From a virus, in IMG/VR virus record IMGVR_UViG_3300023231_000004, positions 111,824 to 175,823 of that record: DNA of 64,000 bases. The stretch is one strand, 5' to 3'. The stretch's first letter is position 1; each line of letters begins with the position of its first letter. Of this stretch, positions 23,370 to 31,800 are shown piece after piece. A program made the position numbers and the translations under genes. The notes under the pieces were generated by a model. That model was given only the letters and a program-made list of their open reading frames with translations. It was not told where the DNA came from and did no database searches.

Positions 23370-24113
23370 ATGAAAACCTGTAGAAGATGCAAAGAATATC
23401 TTGATGAAAGTCGTTTTGGAAATAGCAAACGTCACAAAAGCGGCAAAAATAATACATGTAAAAGGTGCCTTAGGGATTTGTACTATACTCCAAGACCTAG
23501 AAAACCTGTGAGTACTTTGTGTGCTAAGTGCAAGACAAATAAAAAAGATCCTCAAGGTAATAGAAAACGTCAACCTAGCTATTGTAAAGAGTGTAATAAA
23601 GCAATGGTGAAAGAAAGTTATCCTAAGTATGAAGAAAGGCGAAAAAGGAGTGCAAGAGAATACTACCTCAAAAATCAAGAAAAGATACAAGAGTATTGTA
23701 GAAACAACACAGAAGCAAGGAGGGAGCGAAATAGAACCTGGAGAAAGAACAATCCAGAAAAATGCTTAGCACAGAGTAGGAAAAGCAATGCCGACCCAAT
23801 ACAAAGAATGAACAGGAATATGAGGAATAGTATAACAAGAGGACTAAGGGGCCAAAAGAAGAAGTTAAAAACGTTTGACTACATAGGGCTTAAAACGGAA
23901 GAGTTTTGGGACTATTTAGAATCTAAATTCCAAGATGGTATGACTAGGGAAAATTATGGAGAATGGCATGTAGATCATATAAGGCCATTAAGCAGCTTTG
24001 ATTTTGCTTCTAATGGCATGGAAGATCAACTAAAAATAGCATGGCATTACACAAACCTACAACCCCTATGGGCTATTGATAACTTCAAAAAAGGAAATAA
24101 AATAGAACAATGA
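23370..24113 (+). CDS. Free-standing HNH endonuclease with Cys-rich N-terminus
   Basis: I choose ATG 23370 (ribosome site GGAG); the frame extends upstream without a start signal. The 247-aa protein begins with two CxxC pairs (KTCRRCKEY, NTCKRCLRD) and two more (TLCAKCKTN, SYCKECNKA), forming zinc knuckles. The catalytic part near the C-terminus is GEWHVDHIRPLSSFD with TNLQPLWAIDN and KGNK, the standard HNH signature. It sits between dnaE and a glycosyltransferase gene with its own promoter, as a self-contained homing gene. It overlaps the next gene by ATGA. Confidence 0.82.
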   Translation: MKTCRRCKEYLDESRFGNSKRHKSGKNNTCKRCLRDLYYTPRPRKPVSTLCAKCKTNKKDPQGNRKRQPSYCKECNKAMVKESYPKYEERRKRSAREYYLKNQEKIQEYCRNNTEARRERNRTWRKNNPEKCLAQSRKSNADPIQRMNRNMRNSITRGLRGQKKKLKTFDYIGLKTEEFWDYLESKFQDGMTRENYGEWHVDHIRPLSSFDFASNGMEDQLKIAWHYTNLQPLWAIDNFKKGNKIEQ

Positions 24114-26815
24114 GAAAAAAAAGAATCCTCTTCTGTAGTGAGGCGACCTTTCTAAACACTGGTTATGCTACCTACACTAGAGAAATCATGGAGTATCTAA
24201 ACTCCACAGGAAAATACGAACTAGCCGAATTAGCCGCCTATGGTCAAAGAAACGATCCTAGGGGGCTATCTTTGCCTTGGAGGTACTATGGAGTACAACC
24301 AAACAAGGAGTTTCAACCTAGAGCTAGTAGAGAAGAGATGCAGTCATACGACTCAAGTCCCTTCAATCAATTTGGCGAGTTCATCTTTGAAGAAGTTTGC
24401 CTAGACTTTAAGCCAGACATTGTCTTTGATATCAGAGACTTCTGGATGTGCTTAACTCCTAATACTAATATCGTATGTAAAAACTCCATCAAGAAGATCA
24501 AAGACATAAAAGTCGATGACTTGGTCTTAACACACGAAGGAAGATATAGAAGAGTAATAAACACATTTAAAAAGAGTTATTTCGGAGATCTCCACACTAT
24601 TAATGTGCAAAATTGCCCATTTAATGTAGAACTAACAGACGATCATCCGGTCTATTGCTTAAAAAGAAATGGAGAGAAAAGCCTACCAGTGCATAAGTTT
24701 TCACCTAAAAATTTAGAATGGGTAGACTCCCAAGGCATTGAGAAAAACGACATATTGGTTTACCCAATTGACAAAGAGGGAGATAAAAATCACAAGAATG
24801 ACTTTTGTAGATTCTTAGGCTACTATATGGCCGAAGGCTGCATAATGTACGAGGGCTTAAAAGAGGACAACAAATACAAAGGTATTCAGTTAACCTTTAA
24901 TGCTAATGAGTCTAGTCATATTGATGACTTTATCTCTCTTGTTAAGGTTTTTTATGATAAAGAAGCTAAAATAAAGATACTTGGGAATACGGCAATAGTA
25001 AGGTGTTACGGCAAAAGAATATCACAAGATTGTCTAAAGTTTTGCGGTTCTTTGGCTGGAGACAAGAAGCTTTCTGATGAGGTGTTTTTCTCAAATAACG
25101 AGTGTATAAGGTCGTTTTTGTGTGGCTTATTTAGGGGTGACGGAGGTTATTACAAGGAAAGAGCTTCTTACTGCACAAAGAGTGAGCAATTAGCACACCA
25201 AGTATTTAGGATGTGCCTAAGGATTGGAATATTGCCATCCTTCAATCTAAATAAAAATAATATCAAAGGAATCGACAAAGATTATTTTAGATACATATTC
25301 TCTTTTAGGTCTAATAGCTTAGAGGGATTTAAGACTATTTATGACAACCTCCTCAATAAAGAAATAGCTAAAGCGACAAGAATTAAAAATGGCTACGCTT
25401 GGTTAACTGTTAAAGAGGTTATTAAACAATCCTATGGAGAACAAGTTCATAACTTTGAAGTAGAAGAAGACAATACCTATGTATCTTCTTTTTGTATTCA
25501 TAATTGCGAGTTTGTAGAGCGATCTCCCTTTAGGAAGATGTTCAAGTGGGTAATTATGCCAACGGCAGACTCAGCACCACAAGCTAGACAGTGGATTAGT
25601 ACTTATGCGAGTGCTGACGCAGTTCTGTCTTACTCTGAGTGGTCTGGCAACGTTATGAAGGAACAGTCTGGAGGGAAGATCAACTATGTTGGGACAGCCC
25701 CTCCATCTGCTAATCCTGCGTATAAGCCAATGGACCAAGCTGTTTGTAGAGAAAACCTGGGGCTAGATAAGGATATAAAGATTGTGGGCACGGTTATGCG
25801 TAATCAAAGACGCAAGCTTTACCCAGATCTCTTTGAGGCGTGGGCTCTGTTCTTAGGGCAACAAGAGAATCCTAATGAGTACAAGCTGTACTGTCACACA
25901 AGTTATCCAGACCTAGGTTGGGATATCCCAGAGTTACTACAGCAGAACTGTGTCTCTTCAAGTGTTTATTTTACTTACATTTGCCCAGAGACCAACAAGA
26001 CATTTGCTTCATTGTTTGCGGGGGCTATCTGTGAATCGCCTTTCACTGGTAAATACAACGCCACCATGTGCAATGTTAAGCAGGGTGCTAGCTATGAACA
26101 GTTGTCAGAAGTGATGAATTGCTTTGACTTATATGTTCAATATGCTAACAGCGAGGGATTTGGCCTTCCACAAGTAGAGGCGGCTGCTTGTGGTATCCCC
26201 GTTGTTTCTGTTGACTACAGTGCTATGAGCAGTGTTGTTAGCAATCTAGCCGGAGTGCCCTTGAAGCCCAAAGCTCTATACAAAGAACTAGAGACAGGAT
26301 GCTATAGGGCCGTTCCAGATAACGAAGACACCGCGATGGTTTTCGGTAGGTTCTTCGATATCGACAAAGAAGACAGGATCGCTTTGGGGCACATAACTTT
26401 AGACAGATTTAAGAAGCATTATCAGTGGGATCAGACTGGAGACATACTTGCAAAGGTATTCGATTCATTCGAGATTGAACCAGTAGAGAAAACTTGGGAG
26501 TCTGCACCAAGAATTCACCAACCAAAACCAAAACCAGAGATTCCTCCGCAGACTACGCACAAGCAATTGGCTCAGTGGTTGATTGTAAATGCACTAGGAG
26601 AGCCTGACAGACTTAACACTCAGTTTGAGTCTCGTCTTACTAGAGACCTTATGTATGAGAGTAGGACTTCTTCTACCTCTAAGGTTTATGAGAATGAGAG
26701 TTCGGCAGGTTTTGATGGTAAGGTGGTAAGAATACCCTTTAACTTTGATCTAGCTTACCGGGAAATGCTCAAGATAGCAGAGAAGAGGAACTATTGGGAA
26801 CAAAAGAGAATCTAA
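24110..26815 (+). CDS. GT4-type glycosyltransferase containing an intein
   Basis: A 901-aa precursor; residues 114-465 are an intein, leaving a 549-aa enzyme. The N-terminal GT-B domain begins RILFCSEATFLNTGYA and reaches DIVFDIRDFWM, where the intein sits. The C-terminal domain includes VGTVMRNQRRKLYPDLFEA and the GT4 E-x7-E nucleotide-sugar motif NSEGFGLPQVEAAACG. The last 100 residues after a Pro-rich linker (HQPKPKPEIPP) are extra to the fold. It would transfer a sugar from an activated donor; the acceptor is unknown. It leads a run of glycan genes. Confidence 0.85.
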   Translation: MRKKRILFCSEATFLNTGYATYTREIMEYLNSTGKYELAELAAYGQRNDPRGLSLPWRYYGVQPNKEFQPRASREEMQSYDSSPFNQFGEFIFEEVCLDFKPDIVFDIRDFWMCLTPNTNIVCKNSIKKIKDIKVDDLVLTHEGRYRRVINTFKKSYFGDLHTINVQNCPFNVELTDDHPVYCLKRNGEKSLPVHKFSPKNLEWVDSQGIEKNDILVYPIDKEGDKNHKNDFCRFLGYYMAEGCIMYEGLKEDNKYKGIQLTFNANESSHIDDFISLVKVFYDKEAKIKILGNTAIVRCYGKRISQDCLKFCGSLAGDKKLSDEVFFSNNECIRSFLCGLFRGDGGYYKERASYCTKSEQLAHQVFRMCLRIGILPSFNLNKNNIKGIDKDYFRYIFSFRSNSLEGFKTIYDNLLNKEIAKATRIKNGYAWLTVKEVIKQSYGEQVHNFEVEEDNTYVSSFCIHNCEFVERSPFRKMFKWVIMPTADSAPQARQWISTYASADAVLSYSEWSGNVMKEQSGGKINYVGTAPPSANPAYKPMDQAVCRENLGLDKDIKIVGTVMRNQRRKLYPDLFEAWALFLGQQENPNEYKLYCHTSYPDLGWDIPELLQQNCVSSSVYFTYICPETNKTFASLFAGAICESPFTGKYNATMCNVKQGASYEQLSEVMNCFDLYVQYANSEGFGLPQVEAAACGIPVVSVDYSAMSSVVSNLAGVPLKPKALYKELETGCYRAVPDNEDTAMVFGRFFDIDKEDRIALGHITLDRFKKHYQWDQTGDILAKVFDSFEIEPVEKTWESAPRIHQPKPKPEIPPQTTHKQLAQWLIVNALGEPDRLNTQFESRLTRDLMYESRTSSTSKVYENESSAGFDGKVVRIPFNFDLAYREMLKIAEKRNYWEQKRI
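24449..25504 (+). mobile_element. LAGLIDADG intein in a glycosyltransferase
   Basis: 352 residues from Cys1 (CLTPNTNIVCKN) to SFCIHN before Cys+1 (CEFVERSP). Block B is ELTDDHPVYC, blocks C and E are FLGYYMAEGC and LCGLFRGDGG (dodecapeptide endonuclease motifs), block F is NFEVEEDNTYV and block G is the canonical HN. All splicing residues are intact, and excision gives a continuous glycosyltransferase. Confidence 0.9.
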
Positions 26816-26829
26816 AATACGAGAAGTAA

Positions 26830-26952
26830 CCATATCTCCATACAAAGGAAAATTGCCAATGGGTAACGAGAGACGTAAACAGAATGAAAATGGACATGAA
26901 TCAGTCAGACTTCATTCGGGTCTGCAAAAAAATAGTGGAAGCTCAAAAATGA
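26830..26952 (+). pseudogene. C-terminal relic of an HNH homing endonuclease
   Basis: An open stretch of 40 codons bounded by stops reads LHTKENCQWVTRDVNRMK, then DFIRVCKKIVEAQK. It has the same pattern as the C-terminus of the intact HNH protein at 14820 (YTKDNIWLVHKDINIMKN ... EQCELI). The HNH core and start are missing. An internal ATG at 26884 would give a 22-aa peptide whose stop overlaps the next gene's start (ATGA), so the relic may now serve as a translated leader. Confidence 0.7.
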
Positions 26953-28055
26953 AAGTGCTATACTTGGGTCACCAAAATGAGCCGACAGGGTGGGGGCGAG
27001 CAGCACTTGACAACATTTTAGCTCTCGACGCCGCTGGTGTTGATGTTGTGTGTCGCAACATTGACCTTACCGGACAAGTTAATACTCCACCGGAGTTGGT
27101 AGAGTTTGAGCGTAAGGATTGTCACGACGCTACTCATTGTGTGCAACATGTATTGCCCCACCATCTAGTGGGCACTACTAAGTATAAGAAGAACATAGCC
27201 TACTTTGTTTCTGAAACATATGAGACCAATCACTTAGACTGGAACAGTCACCTACAACTAGTAGATGAACTTTGGGTTCCTAACGACGGCCTTAGGAGTG
27301 ACTTGTCTATGGAAGGCTTTAAGGCTTCTGTTGTGCATCACTGTTGTGATCCTACTAAGTATGCTAAGTCATATCCAGAAGTTAAGATTCCAGGTGCCGA
27401 CCACACGTTTAAATTCTACTGTATCTCTGATTTTAATGATCGAAAGAACATCGAATCGGTGGTTAGGTGCTTTCACTCCGAGTTCGATAGGTCTGAGCCT
27501 GTTTCTCTGATATTGAAGCTTAATAAGTTCAACATCCCAGCAGAAAAGGTTAAACATCAGATTGAAGGGCTTTGTAATAACATAAAGATTAGATCTAGGC
27601 TGTATTCAAACAAAGAAGACTATCACAAAGAATTTGTTATCACCGGCCATAGCACAGAAGATCAAATAATGTCTCTTCATCAGTATGGTGATTGCTTCCT
27701 TAACTTCTCACACGGAGAAGCTTGGTCGATTCCAGCCTTTGATGCGATGGCGTTTGGCAATACTCCCATTGTGACAGACCTACCTGGAACTAGCGAGTAC
27801 ATTCAGTGGGATGAAGACGAGGTTGGTTACTGTGTTTCTTGTCAGTCTTCTGTGTGCGATTCTGTTGATGCTGCATTCCCAGACTTGTTTACCGCTAGGG
27901 ATACCTGGAGGCAGATAGACGAAAGCGAAGCCAAGAGAACAATGCGACACTACTACGAGAACAGAGTGGACAGAAGATCCAGAGGCTTAAAGAGGGCGAA
28001 GGACTTCTCGCACCAATTGGTCGGCAACACAATGAAGGAGCTACTTCTAGCATAA
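26949..28055 (+). CDS. GT4-type glycosyltransferase
   Basis: Start placed at ATG 26949 (MKVLYLGHQNEPTGWG), because the upstream in-frame codons overlap an HNH relic read in another frame. The 368-aa enzyme has a GT-B fold. The N-terminal domain contains ALDNILALDAAGVDV and KNIAYFVSETYETN; the C-terminal domain contains FYCISDFNDRKNIES and the donor-binding SHGEAWSIPAFDAMAFGN (E-x7-D/E). It belongs to the glycan cassette. Substrate and linkage cannot be told. Confidence 0.8.
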   Translation: MKVLYLGHQNEPTGWGRAALDNILALDAAGVDVVCRNIDLTGQVNTPPELVEFERKDCHDATHCVQHVLPHHLVGTTKYKKNIAYFVSETYETNHLDWNSHLQLVDELWVPNDGLRSDLSMEGFKASVVHHCCDPTKYAKSYPEVKIPGADHTFKFYCISDFNDRKNIESVVRCFHSEFDRSEPVSLILKLNKFNIPAEKVKHQIEGLCNNIKIRSRLYSNKEDYHKEFVITGHSTEDQIMSLHQYGDCFLNFSHGEAWSIPAFDAMAFGNTPIVTDLPGTSEYIQWDEDEVGYCVSCQSSVCDSVDAAFPDLFTARDTWRQIDESEAKRTMRHYYENRVDRRSRGLKRAKDFSHQLVGNTMKELLLA

Positions 28056-28149
28056 CAAGCATGTGAATTATATGAAATGGACTCACGATCAAGATTACTT
28101 TTTGGAACTATGTAAAAGGATAACAGAAAACAATGACAAATGTAGTTAA
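28051..28149 (+). pseudogene. C-terminal relic of a second HNH homing endonuclease
   Basis: An open stretch of 32 codons reads HNKHVNYMKW, then DYFLELCKRITENND. It matches the HNH C-terminal pattern (HK-x-VN-x-MK ... LCK-x-I-x-EN) seen at 26830, 35336 and 14820. The similarity starts before the only ATG (28072), which argues for a relic. It ends inside the start of the following glycosyltransferase gene. Confidence 0.62.
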
Positions 28150-29128
28150 TTACGTTAGAAGAGAACCTAAGAAAAAATTAAATATATTAACGTTTTGTAC
28201 TCACCGTAGATACGAGACAGAGTTGGCCAAGACTGGTCACAACTTCTATGCTGCAAACATTAAGGGTATGGGGGCGGTTGAAGACTATGGACTAGACAAC
28301 TATCACCTTATGCCACTAGACAAGTTCTATCCCTACGATGGGTACGACTTGATCTTGTCACAGAACAGGTTTGGGCAGTTTGATCTAGCCAATCAGATCA
28401 ATCAAAAGCTACAGATCCCCATCATTGCCCTTGAGCACACAACGCCCACAATTGACTTGAGCCAATCCGCTTTGAATCAAATGGGGGCCATGATTGGTGA
28501 TGTTAATATCTTCATTACGCATCATTCAAACTATGTTTGGTCTAGTGTTGGTATTCAGAAAAACAACAATGTGATTCATCACTGTGTTGACTCAGATGTC
28601 TTTAGTCCAAAAACAGAAAGGACGGGCAAATACATCTTAACAGTAGCAAACGACTATAAGGCTAGAGACTATTGCTTAAACTACAAGATGTGGGAAGAGC
28701 TTTACAATACTGAAAAGTACATGATGACTGTTATTGGAAAAAACAGCGATCAAATCAATGACACGTTTGTTAGTGAGGGCAATTCAGAAAGACTGGCGTT
28801 CTATTACAGCGAGTGCCAAGCTTATCTGAACACAACCCTGGACAGCCCAATGCCGATGAGTCTCCTAGAGGCGATGGCTTGTGAGTGTCCAGTTGTCACT
28901 ACTGGCACCTGTGGGATCTCTGAGTTCGTCGAGGACGGCGTTAATGGTTTAATCGCCAATACCTCAGAGGAAGCTTCTAAGGCTCTTGACAGGCTCGCTA
29001 GAGACCCTGACTACGCCAAGAAACTAGGAAAGGCCGCTAGGCAGACAGTTCTTGATAAATGCTCTTCGGACAGATTTGTTCAAGAGTGGAATGAAATCTT
29101 CACCAAAACATACGAGGCAAGTTTATGA
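28133..29128 (+). CDS. GT4-type glycosyltransferase
   Basis: A 331-aa GT-B enzyme. The first domain runs from KLNILTFCTHRRYET through ALEHTTPTIDLS. The second has GKYILTVANDYKARDY and the nucleotide-sugar motif TLDSPMPMSLLEAMACECPVV (E at the end of the E-x7-E region), followed by GISEFVEDGVNGLI. It would use an activated sugar donor; the acceptor is unknown. Overlaps the following gene by ATGA. Confidence 0.82.
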   Translation: MTNVVNYVRREPKKKLNILTFCTHRRYETELAKTGHNFYAANIKGMGAVEDYGLDNYHLMPLDKFYPYDGYDLILSQNRFGQFDLANQINQKLQIPIIALEHTTPTIDLSQSALNQMGAMIGDVNIFITHHSNYVWSSVGIQKNNNVIHHCVDSDVFSPKTERTGKYILTVANDYKARDYCLNYKMWEELYNTEKYMMTVIGKNSDQINDTFVSEGNSERLAFYYSECQAYLNTTLDSPMPMSLLEAMACECPVVTTGTCGISEFVEDGVNGLIANTSEEASKALDRLARDPDYAKKLGKAARQTVLDKCSSDRFVQEWNEIFTKTYEASL

Positions 29129-29538
29129 AACTAATGATTTTGAACCCAGGCGAGAAGGGACCAACCGGGTATGAGTTTGTCTATATGACAGGCGTAGATG
29201 TTAATCTTGACCACATTTCAGACAACGAGTGTGAAGAGATCTCAGTACAGAACTGTTTTGCAAGTCTGCCCCTTGAGGCTTCAATCGGATTCTTGACCGC
29301 CCTATCGTGCAAACTTAGACGTGGTGGGCTGTTAAGGTTTAATGGAGTAGATGCTAGGATGCTGTGTCGGGCACTTATCAAGGGGAAGATGAACGACCAA
29401 GACTTCAACACCATTGTGTATTCTTGCCGTTCTCTCTTGTCAGTCCCAACAGTAAAAGAGATCATTCGCAGATCTGGACTACAAATTGAAACTCTAACAC
29501 TCAACGGATTCAACTATGACGTTACAGCCACAAGGTAA
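29125..29538 (+). CDS. Methyltransferase-like fold, SAM motif absent
   Basis: A 137-aa protein whose middle (CFASLPLEASIGFLTALS then KLRRGGLLRFNGVDARML) reads like the second half of a class I SAM methyltransferase. That includes the loop after strand 4 and the helix after strand 5. The N-terminal glycine-rich SAM loop is missing, so it may be a degenerate or accessory subunit. It is translationally coupled to both neighbours in the glycan cassette. Assignment is tentative. Confidence 0.5.
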   Translation: MKLMILNPGEKGPTGYEFVYMTGVDVNLDHISDNECEEISVQNCFASLPLEASIGFLTALSCKLRRGGLLRFNGVDARMLCRALIKGKMNDQDFNTIVYSCRSLLSVPTVKEIIRRSGLQIETLTLNGFNYDVTATR

Positions 29539-30253
29539 ACAATCACTAGAGACCATCTGTAAAGACTGCGTGTTCGCCGTATACGATGGAGACAATCAGT
29601 CTGGATGCAAGGCCAAGAGGCTGGAATCTTTTGCAGCAGACAAGGTCACAGAAGCCACTGACAATGAAAAGGAATTCTATGTCATCAAAGGGGTTTGTCC
29701 TTCTTATAGGCCTCCAAGCTGGGGCGAAGCAAACCTAGAAAAGATTAGAGAAGAGCTACGTCCAAGTTTCACACTAATCTTAGACGTTGATGAGTACACT
29801 AGGCCTCAATTGCTTGAACTACAAACTAGTCTCAGAAGCATTTTCTACTACGAAAGTGTTGACGTGATTTTGGCACATAGGGGCACTTATGACAATAAGG
29901 ATATTGTCTCTCAGATGGTCCACGAATGGATGGGTAAGAAGAAGTTCCGCGTTATCCAGTACCACGACGATCTGACCAAGCCAGAGATTGATGCGGAACT
30001 ATTGAGATATGTCAAAGGGAAGTTCTTCTCTATGTCTCCAGTGACTCCGTGGACAGAAGATCTAATGAGAGCAATCGAATATGATTTCTCTGTAAACTAT
30101 GGGGTTTTCATTGTCGCCTCCAAGTCTGACAGTGTAATGGTTATGTCCTCTGCTCTAAAATTCTATCAAATGAGTGATGGAAAGACGTACCAAGATTTCG
30201 AGGATAGTCTTTTGGATGGAGCAAAGACTGCCAATCTCTATAAGAAGTTCTAA
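29516..30253 (+). CDS. GT-A-like protein with N-terminal Cys cluster
   Basis: A 245-aa protein. Residues 15-62 contain four Cys (ICKDCVFAVYDGDNQSGC and KGVCPSYRP), a possible zinc or iron-sulfur site. The rest resembles a GT2/GT-A domain: TLILDVDEYTRPQLLELQTSL (Rossmann-like first strand and helix) and FFSMSPVTPWTEDLM. A clear DxD is not obvious, so catalytic activity is uncertain. It is part of the glycan cassette by position and coupling. Confidence 0.5.
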   Translation: MTLQPQGKQSLETICKDCVFAVYDGDNQSGCKAKRLESFAADKVTEATDNEKEFYVIKGVCPSYRPPSWGEANLEKIREELRPSFTLILDVDEYTRPQLLELQTSLRSIFYYESVDVILAHRGTYDNKDIVSQMVHEWMGKKKFRVIQYHDDLTKPEIDAELLRYVKGKFFSMSPVTPWTEDLMRAIEYDFSVNYGVFIVASKSDSVMVMSSALKFYQMSDGKTYQDFEDSLLDGAKTANLYKKF

Positions 30254-30254
30254 C

Positions 30255-31046
30255 ATGCCAAGAAACAGAGTCAACTCTATAACGTCAGCGAGAGGCGATA
30301 AAAAGAATAGAAAGAAAGGGGACAAGGTAACAATTGCTATCTTGTCTGCCAAGCCTGGCTATAGGATGAAGTCCTATGGTCCGCCATCACTACTTTGCGT
30401 CGGGTCGCACTGCTTGCTTGACATTCAAATTGAAGCGATTAGAGCCGTACATAAGAACTATGAGATCATAGTCTGTTGCGGCTTTGAAGCTGACCGTGTC
30501 TCAAGACACATAAAGACGAAGTATAAGAACCAAAACATCAGGATAGTAGAGAACCAACTCTTCGACGAGACCAATTGCTGTGAGACTCTCAGATTGTGCT
30601 TAAACAACGTGTCTTCGGATTCGCTATTGGTTTGCAACGGGGAGTTGGTTCTATATCCTGAACTGGTTAAGATACACGAAGAGGTGCCATACATCCTAAG
30701 TCATAAGCGTGGCAAGAAAAAGTCTACGTTAGAGATTGGCAGCGTATGTGATGAAAATGGACTTGTTACGAATATGTCCTATGGGTTAACCGACTTGTGG
30801 TCCGAGATCTTTTACTTGCACAGCAGAGAGACAATAGAGTCCCTAAGAAGGATTGTCTCTACAGAAGCCTTTAAGAACAAACTGATCTTTGAGGCCTTGA
30901 ATGAGTTCAATAAGACTAAATACAATCTTCACCAAGTAATGACAAAAGACAAGGCGGTGAAAATTGACAACATCAAAACATACCACAGGGTTAAAGATAG
31001 ATATGAGAACATTGGTACACAACTATTCGTCAGAAATTTCAACTGA
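30255..31046 (+). CDS. Nucleotidyltransferase-like protein
   Basis: Start at ATG 30255, two bases after the preceding stop. The 263-aa product, after a basic N-terminus, contains GPPSLLCVGSHCLLDIQIEA and EIIVCCGFEADRV. That is the arrangement of sugar-phosphate nucleotidyltransferases, which read KPLL..gkplle and eiivv.Gy. The signature G-x-G-T-R loop is not clean, so activity is uncertain. It could make the activated sugar for the cassette, or be a divergent relative. Confidence 0.55.
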   Translation: MPRNRVNSITSARGDKKNRKKGDKVTIAILSAKPGYRMKSYGPPSLLCVGSHCLLDIQIEAIRAVHKNYEIIVCCGFEADRVSRHIKTKYKNQNIRIVENQLFDETNCCETLRLCLNNVSSDSLLVCNGELVLYPELVKIHEEVPYILSHKRGKKKSTLEIGSVCDENGLVTNMSYGLTDLWSEIFYLHSRETIESLRRIVSTEAFKNKLIFEALNEFNKTKYNLHQVMTKDKAVKIDNIKTYHRVKDRYENIGTQLFVRNFN

Positions 31047-31800
31047 GGCGATCTATATTGCTAAGTTCCTAAGAGAAGAGGGCAACGAGGTAAAGTTTTG
31101 GAATAACCAAGAAAGTGCCTTTGATGTCTTTGATGACTTTAAGCCAGATATCTTTTTTACTCATTATCTAATGCTGACTAAAGACATTGCAAAGAGAACC
31201 AAAGGAGAGGGGATCAAGACTGTAATTAACGTCACCGGAGCCACGCCACAGCACCTACAGGTTATTGACGACATGATGGAGAACCATTACTGTTTTCAAA
31301 ACTACAAAATGCTGCCAGACATAGACGTTGTCGCCCCTTGTGCTGATTTTTACCTAAAGGATACACCTGGACTTAAAGTTCCAAGATATGCCATAGAGAC
31401 GCTATTTATTGTAGACTCTCAACAAGAACTTGACTTGGTTAGTCCGTTGTTTGAAGATAGAGAGACGTATCACGTCTTAACAAACTCTATTGATATGAAA
31501 GCTTCTAATCAAGTTGATGAGTATGTGAGCATTGCGGTATTGTCAAAGCTTTACCAAAACTACGAAGAGATCATTGTAACAAAGTCTAATCAAGTGTTTT
31601 TCGACGCGGCCTACTACGGTGGAAAGTGTGGATTGATTCAGCGAGAGGGAAATCCGGTATTTTTACAAAAAGAGGTTGTCGAATCGGGCCATTCTCCCTA
31701 TAATAGAGTGACAGCCTTACTCGAAAAGATTGGCGAAAACGGCCCTTATGGAGAAAAAGATGCCAGATACATCGGTAACAGTGGTGATGAACGGGTTTAA
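31003..31800 (+). CDS. Hypothetical, glycosyltransferase-related Rossmann protein
   Basis: I use ATG 31003 (MRTLVHNYSSEISTEA), 44 bases inside the previous gene; an earlier in-frame start is less likely. The 265-aa product has a Rossmann-like N-terminal region (EAIYIAKFLREEGNEVKFW, FKPDIFFTHYLML) as in CgeB or GT-B proteins without a clear donor-binding motif. Coupled to neighbours in the glycan cassette. Function inferred from context. Confidence 0.5.
   Translation: MRTLVHNYSSEISTEAIYIAKFLREEGNEVKFWNNQESAFDVFDDFKPDIFFTHYLMLTKDIAKRTKGEGIKTVINVTGATPQHLQVIDDMMENHYCFQNYKMLPDIDVVAPCADFYLKDTPGLKVPRYAIETLFIVDSQQELDLVSPLFEDRETYHVLTNSIDMKASNQVDEYVSIAVLSKLYQNYEEIIVTKSNQVFFDAAYYGGKCGLIQREGNPVFLQKEVVESGHSPYNRVTALLEKIGENGPYGEKDARYIGNSGDERV

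Noticed and set aside
26884-26952. 22-aa leader peptide upstream of a glycosyltransferase, paired with a similar 25-aa ORF at 28072
   Set aside because: Similarity to the HNH C-terminus extends upstream of both ATG codons, so the sequences are better explained as endonuclease relics; a secondary role as translated leaders stays possible and is noted in the findings.
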